A stretch of 64,000 nucleotides of DNA, from positions 135,538-199,537 of the forward strand of contig JACRQG010000030.1 of the NCBI GenBank assembly GCA_016222805.1. The letters run 5' to 3'. The notes beneath the pieces are model-generated. The model was not told the DNA's origin. It searched no databases and was given only the letters and a program-made list of their open reading frames with translations. The DNA comes from Verrucomicrobiota bacterium (GTDB lineage: Bacteria; Verrucomicrobiota; Verrucomicrobiia; Opitutales; Opitutaceae). Position numbers and translations under genes: made by a program. Below are positions 1-8,002 of this stretch, one piece after another (the stretch's first letter is position 1; the number at the start of each line of letters is the position of its first letter).

Positions 1-2455
1 TCGCCTCCTCGGCGCGCGCGCGGGCGGCGGCGAGCTCCGCGGTGCGTTCCGCCACCACGCGTTCCAGCCGGCTCCGCTCCCGGGCCCCGGCCGCGAGCCT
101 CCAGCGGATGAAGCCGGCGGTGGCTCCGGCCAGCGACAGCGCGTAGAAAACGTAGGCAGGTGCCGAGCGCTGCCATGGGGGCGCGACCCGGAAGCTCAGG
201 GAGGCGGCCGGCCCGGGTTTCCCTTCCGTGTCCACGGCCCGAACCTCGAAGCGGAAGGGGCCGCCTTCCAGATTGGTGAACACGGCTTCGGTCGCCGGTG
301 CCGGTGGCGACCATTCCTCGCGAAAGCCGCCCAACCGGGTCTGAAACCGGGGAGCGCCGGCGCCACCGTAACGGGTGCCGGCGAACCGGAAGGTGATCGG
401 CTGGTTGGAGTGGGAGAGGGCAACGGTTTCTCCGGCCGCCACCGGGAGGCGTTGCCCGCGGCCTTCGGCCGTGAAGCCGACCAGCAGCGGTGCGACGGCC
501 GGGGCGGGAGGGGCGAGGCGGGCCAGGTCGATCCGAACCAGCTTGTCGAGCCCGCGGGCCCAGAGGACGCCCCCACCCGGGCCGGGATCGTGCGCCGCGA
601 TTTGCAGGCCACTGAGTCCCAGCTGACCGGCAGCGGCCGGGGCCGCGTCGGCCAGTTCGAAGGTTCCTACGGACGCGCGCCGCAGCCGGACCAGGGGGTT
701 TTCCGGCGACAGCCGGTTGGTTCCGTTGGAGCACCAGAACTCGGCCGGACCCGCGCCGGTCATCGCCTCGAAGAGTGGCAGCGCCCCCGGAGCGGCGGTC
801 AGCGCGGAGTCGGGCAGGAGGCGGTCCTGATCGCGATCGAAGCGGAACGGACCTTTCTCCGTGGCAAAGCGCGGGCCGAAGGGTGTGGGCGCGACGAACA
901 CCCAGCCGTGCCCGGCCGGCAGTCCACCGTTGCTTTCGTGAAAGGTCCGCACTTCCGCCGCCGCCCAGTCCTGGGAGCCGGATTTTCGCCGAGCCCGCAG
1001 CACGCCGCGGGAGGCGGTCGCCACCCACAACGTGCCGTCCGGTTCCTCGAGCAGTGAAAAGGGCTCGCCTTCCAGGCCGGGAATCGGGCCTTCGTCGATC
1101 CACCGGTCCTCGGCGAATCGGACCGAGGAGACCTGATGGTCCCAACCGATGAAGAGGCGCTCGGGATCCGTGACTGACGCGGCCAGGGAACTCACCGCCG
1201 CGTTCTTCTCGACGACGGGCGACCACCGGCCCTCCGCCAGGCAGAACAGCCCGGTGCTGCCGACGAGAAGGCCGCGGGCGTGGCTCAGGATGCGGTTGAC
1301 CTTGGCCTTCTCCGGCACGGCGGGCTCCGGTTGCCAACGCGCGCGGCCCGGTTGCGTTGACGGCTGCAGGCGCAGCACACGGTTGCCGAAGACAATGTAC
1401 ATCGAGCCCGCGTGGCGGGTCAGGGCCAGGGTGAGCGCTTCGCCGAGGCCGTTGGTTTCGTCGAAGACCGTGGCGGCCGCGGCCCGGTCGATGCGTGTGA
1501 TGCCGTTCTGCGTGGCTGCCCACAGACCGCCCTCGCGATCCTCGGCGACCCCGGGCACAATGTCGCTCGTGAGCCCGTCCACGGTCGAGCAGGCCCGCGC
1601 GGTCCGGCCGTCGGCGGATAGCTCGATCACACCGGAATTGACCGTGGCCAGCGCATACGCGCCGTCGCGGAGACGGCGTCCGCTGAAAAAGGCGGCGCCG
1701 CCGGCGAGCTTGTGCGCCGCCTGGCCCCAGGGCGTGGCGCGGCCGGCCTCGTCGAGGAGAAAGAGTCCGTCGTTGCCGAGGACGAGCAGGGAGGTGGCAC
1801 CCTCCGCCGGGAGCAGGAACGAAAACTGCGGTTTCTCCATCGCCGGTGGAGCGGCCCACGGTTCGAAATTGTCTCCCCGAAGGCGCAGGATGCCCTCCTT
1901 GCCTCGGAGGAGATACAGCTGGTCGCCCACCACATCGACGACGTTGCGGCGCGCTGGGTCGAACTGCCACGTGCGGACTTCGTCCCCGCGAATCCGGAAC
2001 ACGCTCCGGTCGCAGCCGACATAGATATCATCCCCGAGCCGAACGACGCGGCGGCCCAGGCCGACGGGACGCGCCGCGGCCGGAACCTGGTCGAGGAGCG
2101 ACACGTAGCGCCAGCCTCCAAGGCCATCCCCCTCGAGATAACCCAGGACATCCTCGCCGCCGACAAACATGCGTCCCCGCGGACCCTCGACCAGCTGCCG
2201 GACGAAGGAGGTGGGAACCTCGGCCTTGGTCCACGCGTGACCGTCAAAGATCACGGCACCGCCAAGGGAGCCAAACCACATGCGCCCGTCGGCGGCCTGG
2301 GTGGCGCACCAGACCTGATAGTGGCTGCGATAATCCTTGGGCGAAAAGCGGCGGACGATGGGCCGGCCCTCCTCGGAGGACGGTTCGGAAGCAAGTCCGG
2401 CGGAGACCGCGGTGGCGGCGAGAAGGCAGCAGGCTGAGACGGCGGGCCGGAACAT
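1..2455 (-). CDS. Two-component propeller sensor kinase (Y_Y_Y type), 3' truncated by window edge
   Basis: Membrane sensor whose periplasmic beta-propeller would bind a ligand and signal through a cytoplasmic kinase. The frame opens at the ATG at 2453-2455, starts with a signal-like MFRPAVSACCLLAATAVSAG, and runs open to base 1 (818 visible residues). The N-terminal two thirds show propeller repeats such as 'AADGRMWFGSLGGAVIFDG'. Near the end is a Y_Y_Y domain ('FRFEVRAVDTEGKPGP'), then a membrane segment (AYVFYALSLAGATAGFI), then a charged coiled coil ('LERVVAERTAELAAARARA') that normally leads into a histidine kinase. The kinase domain itself lies beyond the window, so whether it is a hybrid kinase, and whether it carries an AraC-type output domain, cannot be said. 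In family members such kinases often control polysaccharide use. Overlapping frames on both strands are spurious. Confidence 0.9.
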   Translation of the reverse strand, partial: MFRPAVSACCLLAATAVSAGLASEPSSEEGRPIVRRFSPKDYRSHYQVWCATQAADGRMWFGSLGGAVIFDGHAWTKAEVPTSFVRQLVEGPRGRMFVGGEDVLGYLEGDGLGGWRYVSLLDQVPAAARPVGLGRRVVRLGDDIYVGCDRSVFRIRGDEVRTWQFDPARRNVVDVVGDQLYLLRGKEGILRLRGDNFEPWAAPPAMEKPQFSFLLPAEGATSLLVLGNDGLFLLDEAGRATPWGQAAHKLAGGAAFFSGRRLRDGAYALATVNSGVIELSADGRTARACSTVDGLTSDIVPGVAEDREGGLWAATQNGITRIDRAAAATVFDETNGLGEALTLALTRHAGSMYIVFGNRVLRLQPSTQPGRARWQPEPAVPEKAKVNRILSHARGLLVGSTGLFCLAEGRWSPVVEKNAAVSSLAASVTDPERLFIGWDHQVSSVRFAEDRWIDEGPIPGLEGEPFSLLEEPDGTLWVATASRGVLRARRKSGSQDWAAAEVRTFHESNGGLPAGHGWVFVAPTPFGPRFATEKGPFRFDRDQDRLLPDSALTAAPGALPLFEAMTGAGPAEFWCSNGTNRLSPENPLVRLRRASVGTFELADAAPAAAGQLGLSGLQIAAHDPGPGGGVLWARGLDKLVRIDLARLAPPAPAVAPLLVGFTAEGRGQRLPVAAGETVALSHSNQPITFRFAGTRYGGAGAPRFQTRLGGFREEWSPPAPATEAVFTNLEGGPFRFEVRAVDTEGKPGPAASLSFRVAPPWQRSAPAYVFYALSLAGATAGFIRWRLAAGARERSRLERVVAERTAELAAARARAEEA

Positions 2456-2535
2456 TCCCCGCGAGGGTGCGGGTCGTCGCCGGGCAGTCAACGCGTGGCG
2501 CCCGCAGTTCCCTGCGTAGTAAAGCGCACGCGGCG

Positions 2536-3441
2536 CTACGCCCCGCCGCACGCCGTCTGCAGGAAAGCCTGCAGGGCGGGAGATGGCGGGAGCTGGGCGC
2601 TCCAGCCCAGGACAAGGCGGCTTTCGGGCGCCGGGCCGGTCACGGACCGAAAGGTCACTTCCGGCGGCAGATGCCGGGCCTCGGATGGAGGCATGAAGGT
2701 GGCTCCAAGCCCGGCGCGGACGAGGCCGACCCCGTTGGCGCGGGGCCAGACCTCCTCGGCGATTTGCGGGCTCACGCCCGCGGCTGAGAACGCGGCGAGG
2801 ATGCGGTCGTAGAAACCGGGGTTGTGAGAGCGCGGAAAAAGCACGAACGGCGTGGCGGCGAGATCGCGCAGGCGGAGGGCGGGACGGCGCGCAAGCGGGT
2901 GGGTGCGCGGCAGGAGGACCCCGTTGCGCTCCCGGAGGAGCAGCCGCGTGTGCAGGGCGGGAGTGGGGGAGTCGGGATGGAAGAACCCGCAGGCAATCTC
3001 CCCCGCGGTGATGGCGGTGAGCTGGGTGGAGGTCGGCATTTCCGTCAGTTCGAGCCGGATGCCGGGGTGGCTGCGGTGAAAATGGCGGAGGATGCCCGGC
3101 AGGACCGTGGCCATGGCGAGCCCGGTGAACGCGACCCGCACGTGGCCGACCTGGCCACCCGCCAGGGCCCGGAGGTCGGCGGCGATTGCCGCCAGGCTGC
3201 GCAGCAGGGGCTCGAGGCGATCGAGCAGCAGTCGGCCCGCCGGGGTGAGTTCCACGCCGCGGCGCGTGCGGTTGAGCAGGTCGCAGTCCAGCGCGGTCTC
3301 GAGCTGCGCGATCGCCCGGCTGAGGGCCGGTTGGGCGATGGCGAGCGACGCGGCCGCCCGCCGGAAATGCAGCTCGCGGGCGACCTGGCGGAAGTAGATC
3401 AGGTGACGGAGCTCGAACGGGTATTGATAATCGCGCGGCAT
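2536..3441 (-). CDS. LysR-family transcriptional regulator
   Basis: DNA-binding regulator of 301 residues. Residues 8-67 form the LysR winged helix-turn-helix ('LRHLIYFRQVARELHFRRAA', 'AQPALSRAIAQLE'). The rest is the LysR substrate-binding domain with the usual 'GHVRVAFTGLA' entry. The ATG at 3441 is preferred over an upstream in-frame start that would add 44 arginine-rich residues. The gene is divergent from leuC with 143 bp between starts, which by the usual LysR logic suggests leuCD as target and an acidic effector linked to leucine synthesis; that target is inferred from position. A dyad (ATAA-N11-TTAT) lies just upstream of its start. Confidence 0.9.
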   Translation of the reverse strand: MPRDYQYPFELRHLIYFRQVARELHFRRAAASLAIAQPALSRAIAQLETALDCDLLNRTRRGVELTPAGRLLLDRLEPLLRSLAAIAADLRALAGGQVGHVRVAFTGLAMATVLPGILRHFHRSHPGIRLELTEMPTSTQLTAITAGEIACGFFHPDSPTPALHTRLLLRERNGVLLPRTHPLARRPALRLRDLAATPFVLFPRSHNPGFYDRILAAFSAAGVSPQIAEEVWPRANGVGLVRAGLGATFMPPSEARHLPPEVTFRSVTGPAPESRLVLGWSAQLPPSPALQAFLQTACGGA

Positions 3442-3454
3442 CACCGGCAGCCAA

Positions 3455-3473
3455 ATAAGTATTTCCCGGTTAT
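3455..3473. promoter_or_regulatory. Candidate LysR-binding dyad
   Basis: ATAA, 11 bases, TTAT: an interrupted dyad in the divergent lysR-leuC gap, 13 bp from the lysR start codon. Its size matches the T-N11-A style of LysR sites. Only one copy is evident and no promoter elements were located with confidence. Confidence 0.35.
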
Positions 3474-3584
3474 GGCAATTCTCTGGTAGACTGGCCGTGG
3501 TGCTCAGGGGATGGTGGCGGTGGATCGCTCCCGACCTGCGCCTCCTTCCCTTCACCCTCCCTCCACCTTTCACTTCGTCCTTCC

Positions 3585-5000
3585 ATGCCCAAATCCCTCT
3601 TCGAAAAAGTCTGGGACGCGCACGCGGTCCGCACCCTGGCCAATGGCCAGACCCAGCTCCTGATTGGCACGCACCTGATCCACGAGGTCACCAGCCCGCA
3701 GGCCTTCGGCATGCTGCGGGACCTGAAGCTCAAGGTGGCGATGCCGCACCGGACGTTCGCGACGGTCGACCACATCGTGCCCACGGACCAGTTGGTGGAG
3801 CCCTATCGCGATCCGCTGGCGCAGGCGATGATGGACGAACTGCGGAGGAACTGCGCGGAATTCGGCATCACGTTTTTCGACCGGGCCACGGGAAAGCAGG
3901 GCATTGTCCACATTGTCGGGCCGGAGCAGGGCATCACCCAGCCGGGCACGACGATCGCCTGCGGCGACTCGCACACCAGCACGCACGGCGCGTTCGGGGC
4001 GGTGGCCTTTGGCATCGGGACGACGCAGATTCGCGACGTCCTGGCGACGCAGACGATGGCGCTCGGAAAACTCAAGGTGCGCCGGATCAATGTGACCGGG
4101 CGCCTGCGGCCCGGCGTCTACGCGAAGGACGTGATCCTGCACATCATCCGGGTGCTCGGCGTGAATGGCGGCACCGGCTACGCCTACGAATACGGCGGCG
4201 AGGTCTTTGACCGCTTCTCGATGGAGGAGCGCATGACCGTGTGCAACATGTCGATCGAGGGCGGCGCGCGCGCCGGGTACGTGAATCCCGACCAGACGAC
4301 CTTCGCTTACCTCAAGGGCCGGCCTTATTCCCCGACCGGGGCGGCGTGGGACGCGGCGGTGGCGCGGTGGCAGAGCTTCGCGAGCGATCCCGGCTGCCGC
4401 TACGACGATGTCGTGACGATGAACGCCGCGGACATCGCTCCGACGGTGACCTGGGGTATCAATCCGGGCCAGGGCATCGCCATTGATGAGCGCATCCCCG
4501 ACCCGGCGCAGGCGGCAGCCGCCGACGAGAAGGCCTCGATTGAGGAGGCGCTCGCGTACATGAAGTTCCAGCCTGGCGCCCCGATCAAGGGGACGAAAAT
4601 CGACGTCGCCTTCCTCGGTTCCTGCACCAACGGACGCCTGAGCGATTTTCAGGAGGTGGCGAGGTTCATGAAAGGCCGGCGGGTGGCGGCCGGGGTCAAG
4701 GCCATCGCGGTCCCGGGGTCGCAGATCGTGGCCCTGCAATGCGAGAAGCTCGGCATCGACCGCGTGCTCGCCGAGGCGGGTTTCGAGTGGCGAGCGGCCG
4801 GGTGCTCGATGTGCCTGGCGATGAACCCGGACAAGCTCGTGGGCGAGCAGCTCTGCGCCAGTTCGTCGAACCGCAACTTCAAGGGCCGGCAGGGCAGCCC
4901 GACCGGGCGCACCCTCCTGATGAGCCCCCTGATGGTCGCGGCCGCGGCCGTCACCGGTACGGTCGCGGATGCCCGCGAAGTTTTCAGCGTGAACAACTGA
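3585..5000 (+). CDS. leuC: 3-isopropylmalate dehydratase large subunit
   Basis: Catalytic subunit of isopropylmalate isomerase, which converts 2- to 3-isopropylmalate in leucine synthesis in the cytoplasm; it works as a heterodimer with LeuD. The protein has 471 residues, close to the usual 466-475. The three cysteines that hold the [4Fe-4S] cluster are visible in '[11 protein letters not shown]' and '[12 protein letters not shown]'. The substrate/aconitase signature '[12 protein letters not shown]' is present. The N-terminus '[14 protein letters not shown]' is typical, which supports the ATG at 3585. leuD follows after 11 bp, so the two are surely co-transcribed; leuA and leuB are not in the window. 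Confidence 0.98.
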   Translation: MPKSLFEKVWDAHAVRTLANGQTQLLIGTHLIHEVTSPQAFGMLRDLKLKVAMPHRTFATVDHIVPTDQLVEPYRDPLAQAMMDELRRNCAEFGITFFDRATGKQGIVHIVGPEQGITQPGTTIACGDSHTSTHGAFGAVAFGIGTTQIRDVLATQTMALGKLKVRRINVTGRLRPGVYAKDVILHIIRVLGVNGGTGYAYEYGGEVFDRFSMEERMTVCNMSIEGGARAGYVNPDQTTFAYLKGRPYSPTGAAWDAAVARWQSFASDPGCRYDDVVTMNAADIAPTVTWGINPGQGIAIDERIPDPAQAAAADEKASIEEALAYMKFQPGAPIKGTKIDVAFLGSCTNGRLSDFQEVARFMKGRRVAAGVKAIAVPGSQIVALQCEKLGIDRVLAEAGFEWRAAGCSMCLAMNPDKLVGEQLCASSSNRNFKGRQGSPTGRTLLMSPLMVAAAAVTGTVADAREVFSVNN

Positions 5001-5011
5001 CCTCTCCCACC

Positions 5012-5614
5012 ATGGCGCTTGCGAAGATCACCTCCATCACCGGCCGGGCGGTGCACGTCCCCGGCAACGACATCGACACCGACCGGATCATCCCGGCCCG
5101 GTTCATGAAGTGCGTCACCTTCGATGGGCTCGGGGAATACCTGTTCCACGACGTCCGGAAGAACGCCGACGGATCGGACAAGGCCCACCCATTGAACGAC
5201 CCGCGCTTCCGCGGGGCGACCGTCCTGCTTTCCGGGGCGAACTTCGGTTGCGGCTCCTCGCGCGAGCATGCCCCGCAGGCGATCCAGAAGCATGGCTTCA
5301 AGGCGATCGTGGCGGAGAATTTCGCCGAGATCTTCTTTGGCAACTGCACGACGCTGGGCATTCCGTGCGCGACGGCGAGCCGGGCGGACATCGCGCGGAT
5401 TGCCGCGGCGGTGGAGGCCAATCCGGCCCTCGAAGTCGTCGTCGATGTCGAGCGGCAGGAGGTGCGCTTTGGCGACCAAAAGGTGAAGGCCGAGGTTCGC
5501 CCGGCGGCGCGCGACGCCCTGATCAACGGGCGCTGGGACGCCATCGGGGAGTTGTTGGATGGATTGCCGGCAATGAAGGCGACGGCGGCCAAGCTGCCCT
5601 ATCTGGCAGCGTAG
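5012..5614 (+). CDS. leuD: 3-isopropylmalate dehydratase small subunit
   Basis: Small swivel subunit of isopropylmalate isomerase, 200 residues (family about 200). The start at 5012 gives the typical opening 'KITSITGRAVHVPGNDIDTD', with 'DTDRIIPARFMK' and the substrate-binding 'GANFGCGSSREHAP' following. It sits 11 bp after leuC in the same operon. Directly downstream is a strong hairpin (5636-5654). Confidence 0.97.
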   Translation: MALAKITSITGRAVHVPGNDIDTDRIIPARFMKCVTFDGLGEYLFHDVRKNADGSDKAHPLNDPRFRGATVLLSGANFGCGSSREHAPQAIQKHGFKAIVAENFAEIFFGNCTTLGIPCATASRADIARIAAAVEANPALEVVVDVERQEVRFGDQKVKAEVRPAARDALINGRWDAIGELLDGLPAMKATAAKLPYLAA

Positions 5615-5635
5615 GCGACCGACGGTCGGTTGTAG

Positions 5636-5654
5636 CCGGCCTCGCTGAGGCCGG
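5636..5654. repeat. Short perfect hairpin after leuD
   Basis: Eight-base arms around a 3-base loop: CCGGCCTC GCT GAGGCCGG. It lies 21 bp after the leuD stop. It lacks a clear T-tract, so it is either a weak terminator or a REP-like unit. A second smaller hairpin (CGGGG, 6-base loop, CCCCG) follows near 5699-5714. Confidence 0.5.
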
Positions 5655-5779
5655 GGCCGGGGCGCCGTCGCCGGCTGCCTCTGACCGGCTGCAGCAAACC
5701 GGGGGCGAGACCCCGTGAGAATTCCCTGAACTTTTCCCTCGCCGCGCCGTCAGACCGCGACAGCGTTCACCTTTTCGCC

Positions 5780-6349
5780 ATGTTTTTCGCCATGATCGAA
5801 GTGTTCAAGGGAGCGGGGTTGCTCATCTACCCGCTCGGGATCTGCTCCGCCGCGGCGGTCTTCATCATTTGCGAGCGGGCCTATGCCCTGCGTCGGGCCG
5901 CGGTGATGCCGCAGGATCTCGTGGACGCGGTGATCACCGGAAAGTCGCTGATGGGCGGCAAACACACGGTGCTGGCGCGGATCGTGGAATTTGCGGAGCA
6001 GCACAAGAACGACGAAGGGGCGGTGAAGGCCTTTGCCCGCCTTGAGCTCAACCGGATGGAACGGGGCATCCCGTACCTCGACGTGATCTACGCCGCCGCG
6101 CCGCTGATTGGCCTGACGGGCACGGTTACCGGCCTGCTGCAGGTGTTTTCGCAGATTTCGCCCGACACCGGCCTGCCGGATCCCGTGGCGTTCACCAAGG
6201 GCGTGGCGCTCGCTCTGTCCGCGACGGTCATTGGCCTGTGCATCGCGATTCCCTCGCTCGTGGGGAGCGGGTACCTCCAGCGGAAGATCGAGAACTACGC
6301 GGCGCAGCTCGACGTGCTGCTGGAGCGGATTCTGCAGCGGACGCGGTAA
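5780..6349 (+). CDS. exbB: MotA/TolQ/ExbB proton channel protein
   Basis: Inner-membrane proton-channel subunit that, with ExbD/TolR, energises TonB-dependent uptake or the Tol system. Length is 189 residues. Visible are an N-terminal membrane helix (LLIYPLGICSAAAVFIICERAYALRR), a cytoplasmic loop, and two C-terminal helices with the family hallmark 'APLIGLTGTVTGLLQVF' and 'ALALSATVIGLCIAIPSLV'. A second ATG four codons in (5792) is an equally possible start. The ExbD gene follows after 3 bp. With a TonB receptor in the window an ExbB role is plausible, but TolQ cannot be excluded. Confidence 0.93.
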   Translation: MFFAMIEVFKGAGLLIYPLGICSAAAVFIICERAYALRRAAVMPQDLVDAVITGKSLMGGKHTVLARIVEFAEQHKNDEGAVKAFARLELNRMERGIPYLDVIYAAAPLIGLTGTVTGLLQVFSQISPDTGLPDPVAFTKGVALALSATVIGLCIAIPSLVGSGYLQRKIENYAAQLDVLLERILQRTR

Positions 6350-6352
6350 GCC

Positions 6353-6751
6353 ATGAGCCTGTTGTCCTCGAAGCGGCGACGCCGGCCCGAGATGAACCTC
6401 GTGCCGCTCATCGACGTGCTCGTGATGCTGATCTTCTTTGCGTTCGTCACGATGCAGTTCAAGTCGGCGGCGACCCTCAACATCACGCTCCCGAAGGTCG
6501 AGACGGCCGGAAAGAACGAGTTTCGCGGCAGCGTGACCATCAGCATCGACAAGGATGGGGCGCTGACTTTCAACGGCAAGGCGGTGTCGGATGCGGATCT
6601 TCCCTCGGTGCTGCAGCAGGTGAAGAACGTCGACAAGGACATCCCCGTGCTGATCCGGTCCGACGAGAAGGCGACGCTGGATCGCCTGACCTTTGTCTGG
6701 GACGCCTGCCGCAAGGCAGGGTTGAACAAGCATCACCTCCAGAGCCGGTAG
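6353..6751 (+). CDS. exbD: ExbD/TolR family biopolymer transport protein
   Basis: Partner of the preceding ExbB/TolQ protein, 132 residues. It has a short basic cytoplasmic N-terminus ('SLLSSKRRRRPEMNLVPLID'), a single membrane helix containing the functional Asp ('LVPLIDVLVMLIFFAFVTMQ'), and a periplasmic domain ending in 'VWDACRKAGLNKHHLQSR'. No TonB gene follows. The next 145 bp up to the convergent ThuA-like gene hold only GC-rich short inverted repeats. Confidence 0.93.
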   Translation: MSLLSSKRRRRPEMNLVPLIDVLVMLIFFAFVTMQFKSAATLNITLPKVETAGKNEFRGSVTISIDKDGALTFNGKAVSDADLPSVLQQVKNVDKDIPVLIRSDEKATLDRLTFVWDACRKAGLNKHHLQSR

Positions 6752-6896
6752 GAATCCCGGCTCGGTTGGTCTGGTGTGGGCGGGTCGACCCCGGCCCGCG
6801 CAGGTCGAGTCGACGATCGGTCCTGGTGGGCGAAGGCGCCCCGCCCATCAATCGCGCCGATTCGACCGACGTGCCTTGCCGGGGCCGCGGTGCCGC

Positions 6897-7763
6897 TCAG
6901 CGGCGCTCCGGGGGCCCGAATCCCGGCGCCGGCTGGCCGCTTGCCTCCAACTTGCCGGCGGCCCAGAGCAGGCCGCGCGTGAGCAGGTCCAGGTACCGGG
7001 GATCCTCGACGGTGGCGTTGTTGTGGCCGAGGGTCGTGCAGAAGACGCGGGCGCGCTTGGGCCCGAATTCATTGGTCCAGGTGACGACGGCTTCGGCGTC
7101 GCGTTTGGTGCCATCCTTGCGATTGGTCACGGTTTGCCGGCCGGAGGCGAGGGCATGGTGGGAGGGAAAGACCGCGGGCGGCTGCACGTTGTTGTAGAGT
7201 TCCTCCTTGATCGTCGTCCAATCCGCCAGGCCCCGGGTGATGGGATGCGTCCGGTCGGTGTAGGTCACCACGATGGGTTCCTGCGGGCCGTGGCCACTTG
7301 ACTGCAGGCCGAGGAAGTCGAACCAGAGCGCGCCTTCGGAACCTGGCTTCTGCGGCCGGGCAAAGTCCTTGACGACCCGGTAACTGTGCATGGCGCAGTG
7401 CAGGGCGACGCCCGGGATGCCGTCGAGGTGCGGGCGGAGGACGTTGCGCACTTGCGCCGGGTCATCGACGCCCGCCGCGCATTCGTCGTGAATGACGACG
7501 TCATAGCCCTTGGCGTAGTCGGGATTGGTCAGGCATTCGAGGGGAGGCCGCGTGCTCTTGTCGGGCGTGTGCAGGTGTTCCACCACGACGTTGGCGCGCT
7601 TTTCCAGGCCGGCCTTCAGCAGGTCCTTCTGGTTGACGTAGTCATGGCAGCACCCGCCGGTGACCAGCAGGACCTTGAGCGGTTTGGGTGCGGCCGCACT
7701 GGCCACGGAAGCGGCGACAGCCGCGACGACGAGGAAAACAAAGGGGCGGAAACGTGGGTTCAT
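6897..7763 (-). CDS. Secreted ThuA-like domain protein
   Basis: A 288-residue protein with a signal peptide (MNPRFRPFVFLVVAAVAASVASAAA) followed by one ThuA domain, a glutamine-amidotransferase-like fold. The core is seen in 'LKVLLVTGGCCHDYVNQKD', 'YDVVIHDECAAG', 'IPGVALHCAMHSYRV' and 'HPITRGLADWTTIKEELYNN'. The ATG at 7763 is chosen over a TTG four codons upstream. ThuA was named from trehalose utilisation, but most homologues in planctomycetes and verrucomicrobia are exported proteins near sugar hydrolases and oxidoreductases, and their reaction is unknown. No partner gene is adjacent here. Confidence 0.88.
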   Translation of the reverse strand: MNPRFRPFVFLVVAAVAASVASAAAPKPLKVLLVTGGCCHDYVNQKDLLKAGLEKRANVVVEHLHTPDKSTRPPLECLTNPDYAKGYDVVIHDECAAGVDDPAQVRNVLRPHLDGIPGVALHCAMHSYRVVKDFARPQKPGSEGALWFDFLGLQSSGHGPQEPIVVTYTDRTHPITRGLADWTTIKEELYNNVQPPAVFPSHHALASGRQTVTNRKDGTKRDAEAVVTWTNEFGPKRARVFCTTLGHNNATVEDPRYLDLLTRGLLWAAGKLEASGQPAPGFGPPERR

Positions 7764-7907
7764 CGGGGAAGGCAAGCAGGACGGAGTCCGTGGCCGCCCA
7801 AGGCGAGCCGTTTTTTCTCAGGGTCCGGCACGGGAGAGGACAGCAGTCGGTCGCCATCACCGATCCGCGCCGGCTCGTGCGCACCAGACGGGAGCAGTCG
7901 CACACTT

Positions 7908-7988
7908 TCCGTAGCCGCATTTGAGCTGCCGGTGAAAGCGGGGTGGCGCGCCGGCCCCGCGCCTTCGCTCCGCTCAGGCGGCTACGGA
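7908..7988. repeat. Inverted-repeat element in the 7764-8002 gap
   Basis: Eleven-base arms TCCGTAGCCGC (7908-7918) and GCGGCTACGGA (7978-7988) enclose about 59 bases with further GC-rich self-complementarity and the motif TTCGCTCCG. The same motif occurs, in reverse, in the gap at 54217-54438, suggesting a dispersed REP-like family. Apart from this the gap shows no gene. Confidence 0.5.
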
Positions 7989-8002
7989 AGGAGCGAGAGC
8001 GC

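Noticed and set aside
5615-5779. Possible small gene between leuD and exbB
   Set aside because: Only GC hairpins and short frames without initiation context are present.
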